Source: Yersinia enterocolitica subsp. enterocolitica
Lineage (GTDB): Bacteria > Pseudomonadota > Gammaproteobacteria > Enterobacterales > Enterobacteriaceae
Assembly: GCF_901472495.1 (NCBI RefSeq)
Contig: NZ_LR590469.1
Location: forward strand, 1,736,001-1,800,000
Reading direction: 5' to 3'
Length of the DNA: 64,000 nt
Shown here: positions 63,129 to 64,000 of the stretch, piece by piece
Layout of the letters: each line of letters begins with the position of its first letter
Numbering within the stretch: the stretch's first letter is position 1
Program-made: the position numbers and the translations under genes
Notes under the pieces: model-generated
What the model saw: the letters and a program-made list of their open reading frames with translations, nothing else
Told to the model about the DNA's origin: nothing
Database searches by the model: none

Positions 63129-63515
63129 GGAAATCCGCCATGGACGGCGGATTTAGGCGTCACGCGGAGGGACCCGCGACAACACTGCGAAGCTGTTTTG
63201 AACAACGCTTGCGTTGGCCCGGAGGGTAGCCTCGAAGAGGCTATAATAGCCGTCCCGCCAGCGAAATGATGAGTGAGGGGACCCGCGAAGTGGGCAAGCG
63301 ATACGTGCGCTAGCGCAGGGGTTCCAAGGGGGTTACGCGCTGGTAACCCCTTTGGCGGTTGAGGCGCAGGAGGTCAAGTGAACACCGATCTCATGTCAAC
63401 CGAACCGATAATCTGAACGAATATACCTCGAAACCTGATCCGCTCTGCGGTTCACATGCCCGAAGCTAAGTCAGCCGTAAAGTTATATCAACCGAACCGG
63501 ATCACCTAATCAATA
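63129..63515 (-). repeat. Structured repeat, copy C (long form, inverted)
   Basis: Read on the reverse strand this has the same order as copy A: TTCGGTTGA modules, GTTCACTTGACCTCCTGCGCCTCAACCG, hairpin GGGGTTAC/GTAACCCC (63329-63350), TGCGC-TA-GCGCA (63306-63317), CCCAC-TTC-GCGGG (63282-63294), then GCTGGCGGGACGGCT. It adds about 85 bases missing from copy A, and ends in the palindrome AAATCCGCC-ATGGAC-GGCGGATTT (63131-63154). The ycdZ stop codon lies at its outer edge. Confidence 0.75.
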
Positions 63516-63997
63516 TCAACCGGCGCTCCCAAGGAACGCCTCCCTTGACTCCGCCGCGCCGCCAACCACAACCCGCTGTTCTTCATGGCGTAACCGAACA
63601 CTACCCCGACTAACAGCGAGACAATCACCAGTTTCCAGTCACCATTACCGGCAAAGGTAGCGCAAGCGCCGATAAAAGTACCGGGAACAAAGGATAACCA
63701 CTGCTGGCAGGCCTGAATACACATCAAAAACGCCACGATACCCGTTAGAACATAGCCAAGGATGGTCCATTCAGGTTGTATCGCACTCCCCTGAATAATC
63801 ATCATCGCCCAGAATACCCCGCTCACACAGGTTAGCAGCGTAATCAGCAATCCTTTTAAACCACCTTGTGGGCAGGCAAAATAGGCGGTGCAGCCCAGAA
63901 ACCCCGCCCAACTGATAAGCCCCAGGCTGACCGCAAGCCAACCCCAGATACCTGAGAGAATGCCGGTGGTAATGGCAATCATCAGAATAATGTTCAT
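63506..63997 (-). CDS. ycdZ: YcdZ-like DUF1097 inner-membrane protein
   Basis: This 163-aa membrane protein has about five hydrophobic segments. NIILMIAITTGILSGIWGWL, WAGFLGCTAYFACPQGG and SFVPGTFIGACATFAGNGDW match E. coli YcdZ closely. Function is unknown. The last residues (SLGAPVDID) differ from the E. coli tail and are encoded by sequence beginning the CGGTTGATATT motif of repeat copy C. The start at 63997 is three bases from the window edge, so upstream context is missing. Confidence 0.88.
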   Translation of the reverse strand: MNIILMIAITTGILSGIWGWLAVSLGLISWAGFLGCTAYFACPQGGLKGLLITLLTCVSGVFWAMMIIQGSAIQPEWTILGYVLTGIVAFLMCIQACQQWLSFVPGTFIGACATFAGNGDWKLVIVSLLVGVVFGYAMKNSGLWLAARRSQGRRSLGAPVDID

Positions 63998-64000
63998 CAG

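Overview
The window looks like a chromosomal segment of a Yersinia species, probably from the Y. enterocolitica-like group. The gene order ompC-micF-rcsDBC-gyrA-ubiG-nrdAB-yfaE-eco, followed by yfaY, tyrP, yfaZ and the men operon, is enterobacterial. The proteins are close to, but clearly diverged from, their E. coli homologues as I remember them, and ERIC elements are present. The species call is inference; no 16S gene is in the window.

Layout. 1-6.2 kb: a chemotaxis receptor with a flagellar-type promoter, a metallo-beta-lactamase-fold hydrolase, a GPH sugar transporter under a KdgR-like operator, and ampH. 6.3-6.4 kb: tRNA-Thr and tRNA-Ser. 6.7-20.8 kb: ompC, the micF sRNA, a decayed HlyD adaptor gene, an MFS gene, rcsD-rcsB, rcsC, gyrA and ubiG. 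21.3-25.9 kb: nrdA-nrdB-yfaE with NrdR and DnaA sites, then ecotin. 26-33 kb: an accessory locus with two tandem paralogous exported proteins followed by a giant RTX/subtilase-like protein, whose frame is broken at a run of seven G. 33.2-38.2 kb: yfaY, tyrP, yfaZ and a catalase. 38.4-45.7 kb: the menaquinone operon menF-D-H-B-C-E. 45.9-48.9 kb: a frameshifted autotransporter inserted between menF and elaB. 49.3-61.4 kb: a gluconate/ketogluconate catabolic region. 61.4-63.5 kb: an IS110-family element and inverted structured repeats, then ycdZ at the edge.

How the genes work together. The 49-61 kb block forms a coherent route. A three-subunit membrane dehydrogenase oxidises gluconate in the periplasm, an MFS carrier imports the acid, a 2-hydroxyacid dehydrogenase and IdnO return 2- and 5-ketogluconate to gluconate, gluconokinase makes 6-phosphogluconate, and Edd opens the Entner-Doudoroff pathway. 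A LacI-type regulator, a gnt-like operator and two CRP-like sites lie between the genes. The Rcs phosphorelay genes and ompC/micF form an envelope-stress neighbourhood.

Most unusual content. (1) A family of structured repeats (copies at about 38.23-38.46, 61.40-61.62 and 63.13-63.52 kb) sits between convergent genes. Its hairpins are kept while the sequence changes, and one copy supplies the last codons of menE. (2) The RTX/subtilase locus carries a tandem duplication that copied the large gene's own ribosome-binding site and start codon. (3) An IS110-type element is inserted in a palindrome of the repeat, and its non-coding end shares a 10-base match with the insertion flank. (4) Single-base frame breaks interrupt both large surface or secreted proteins.
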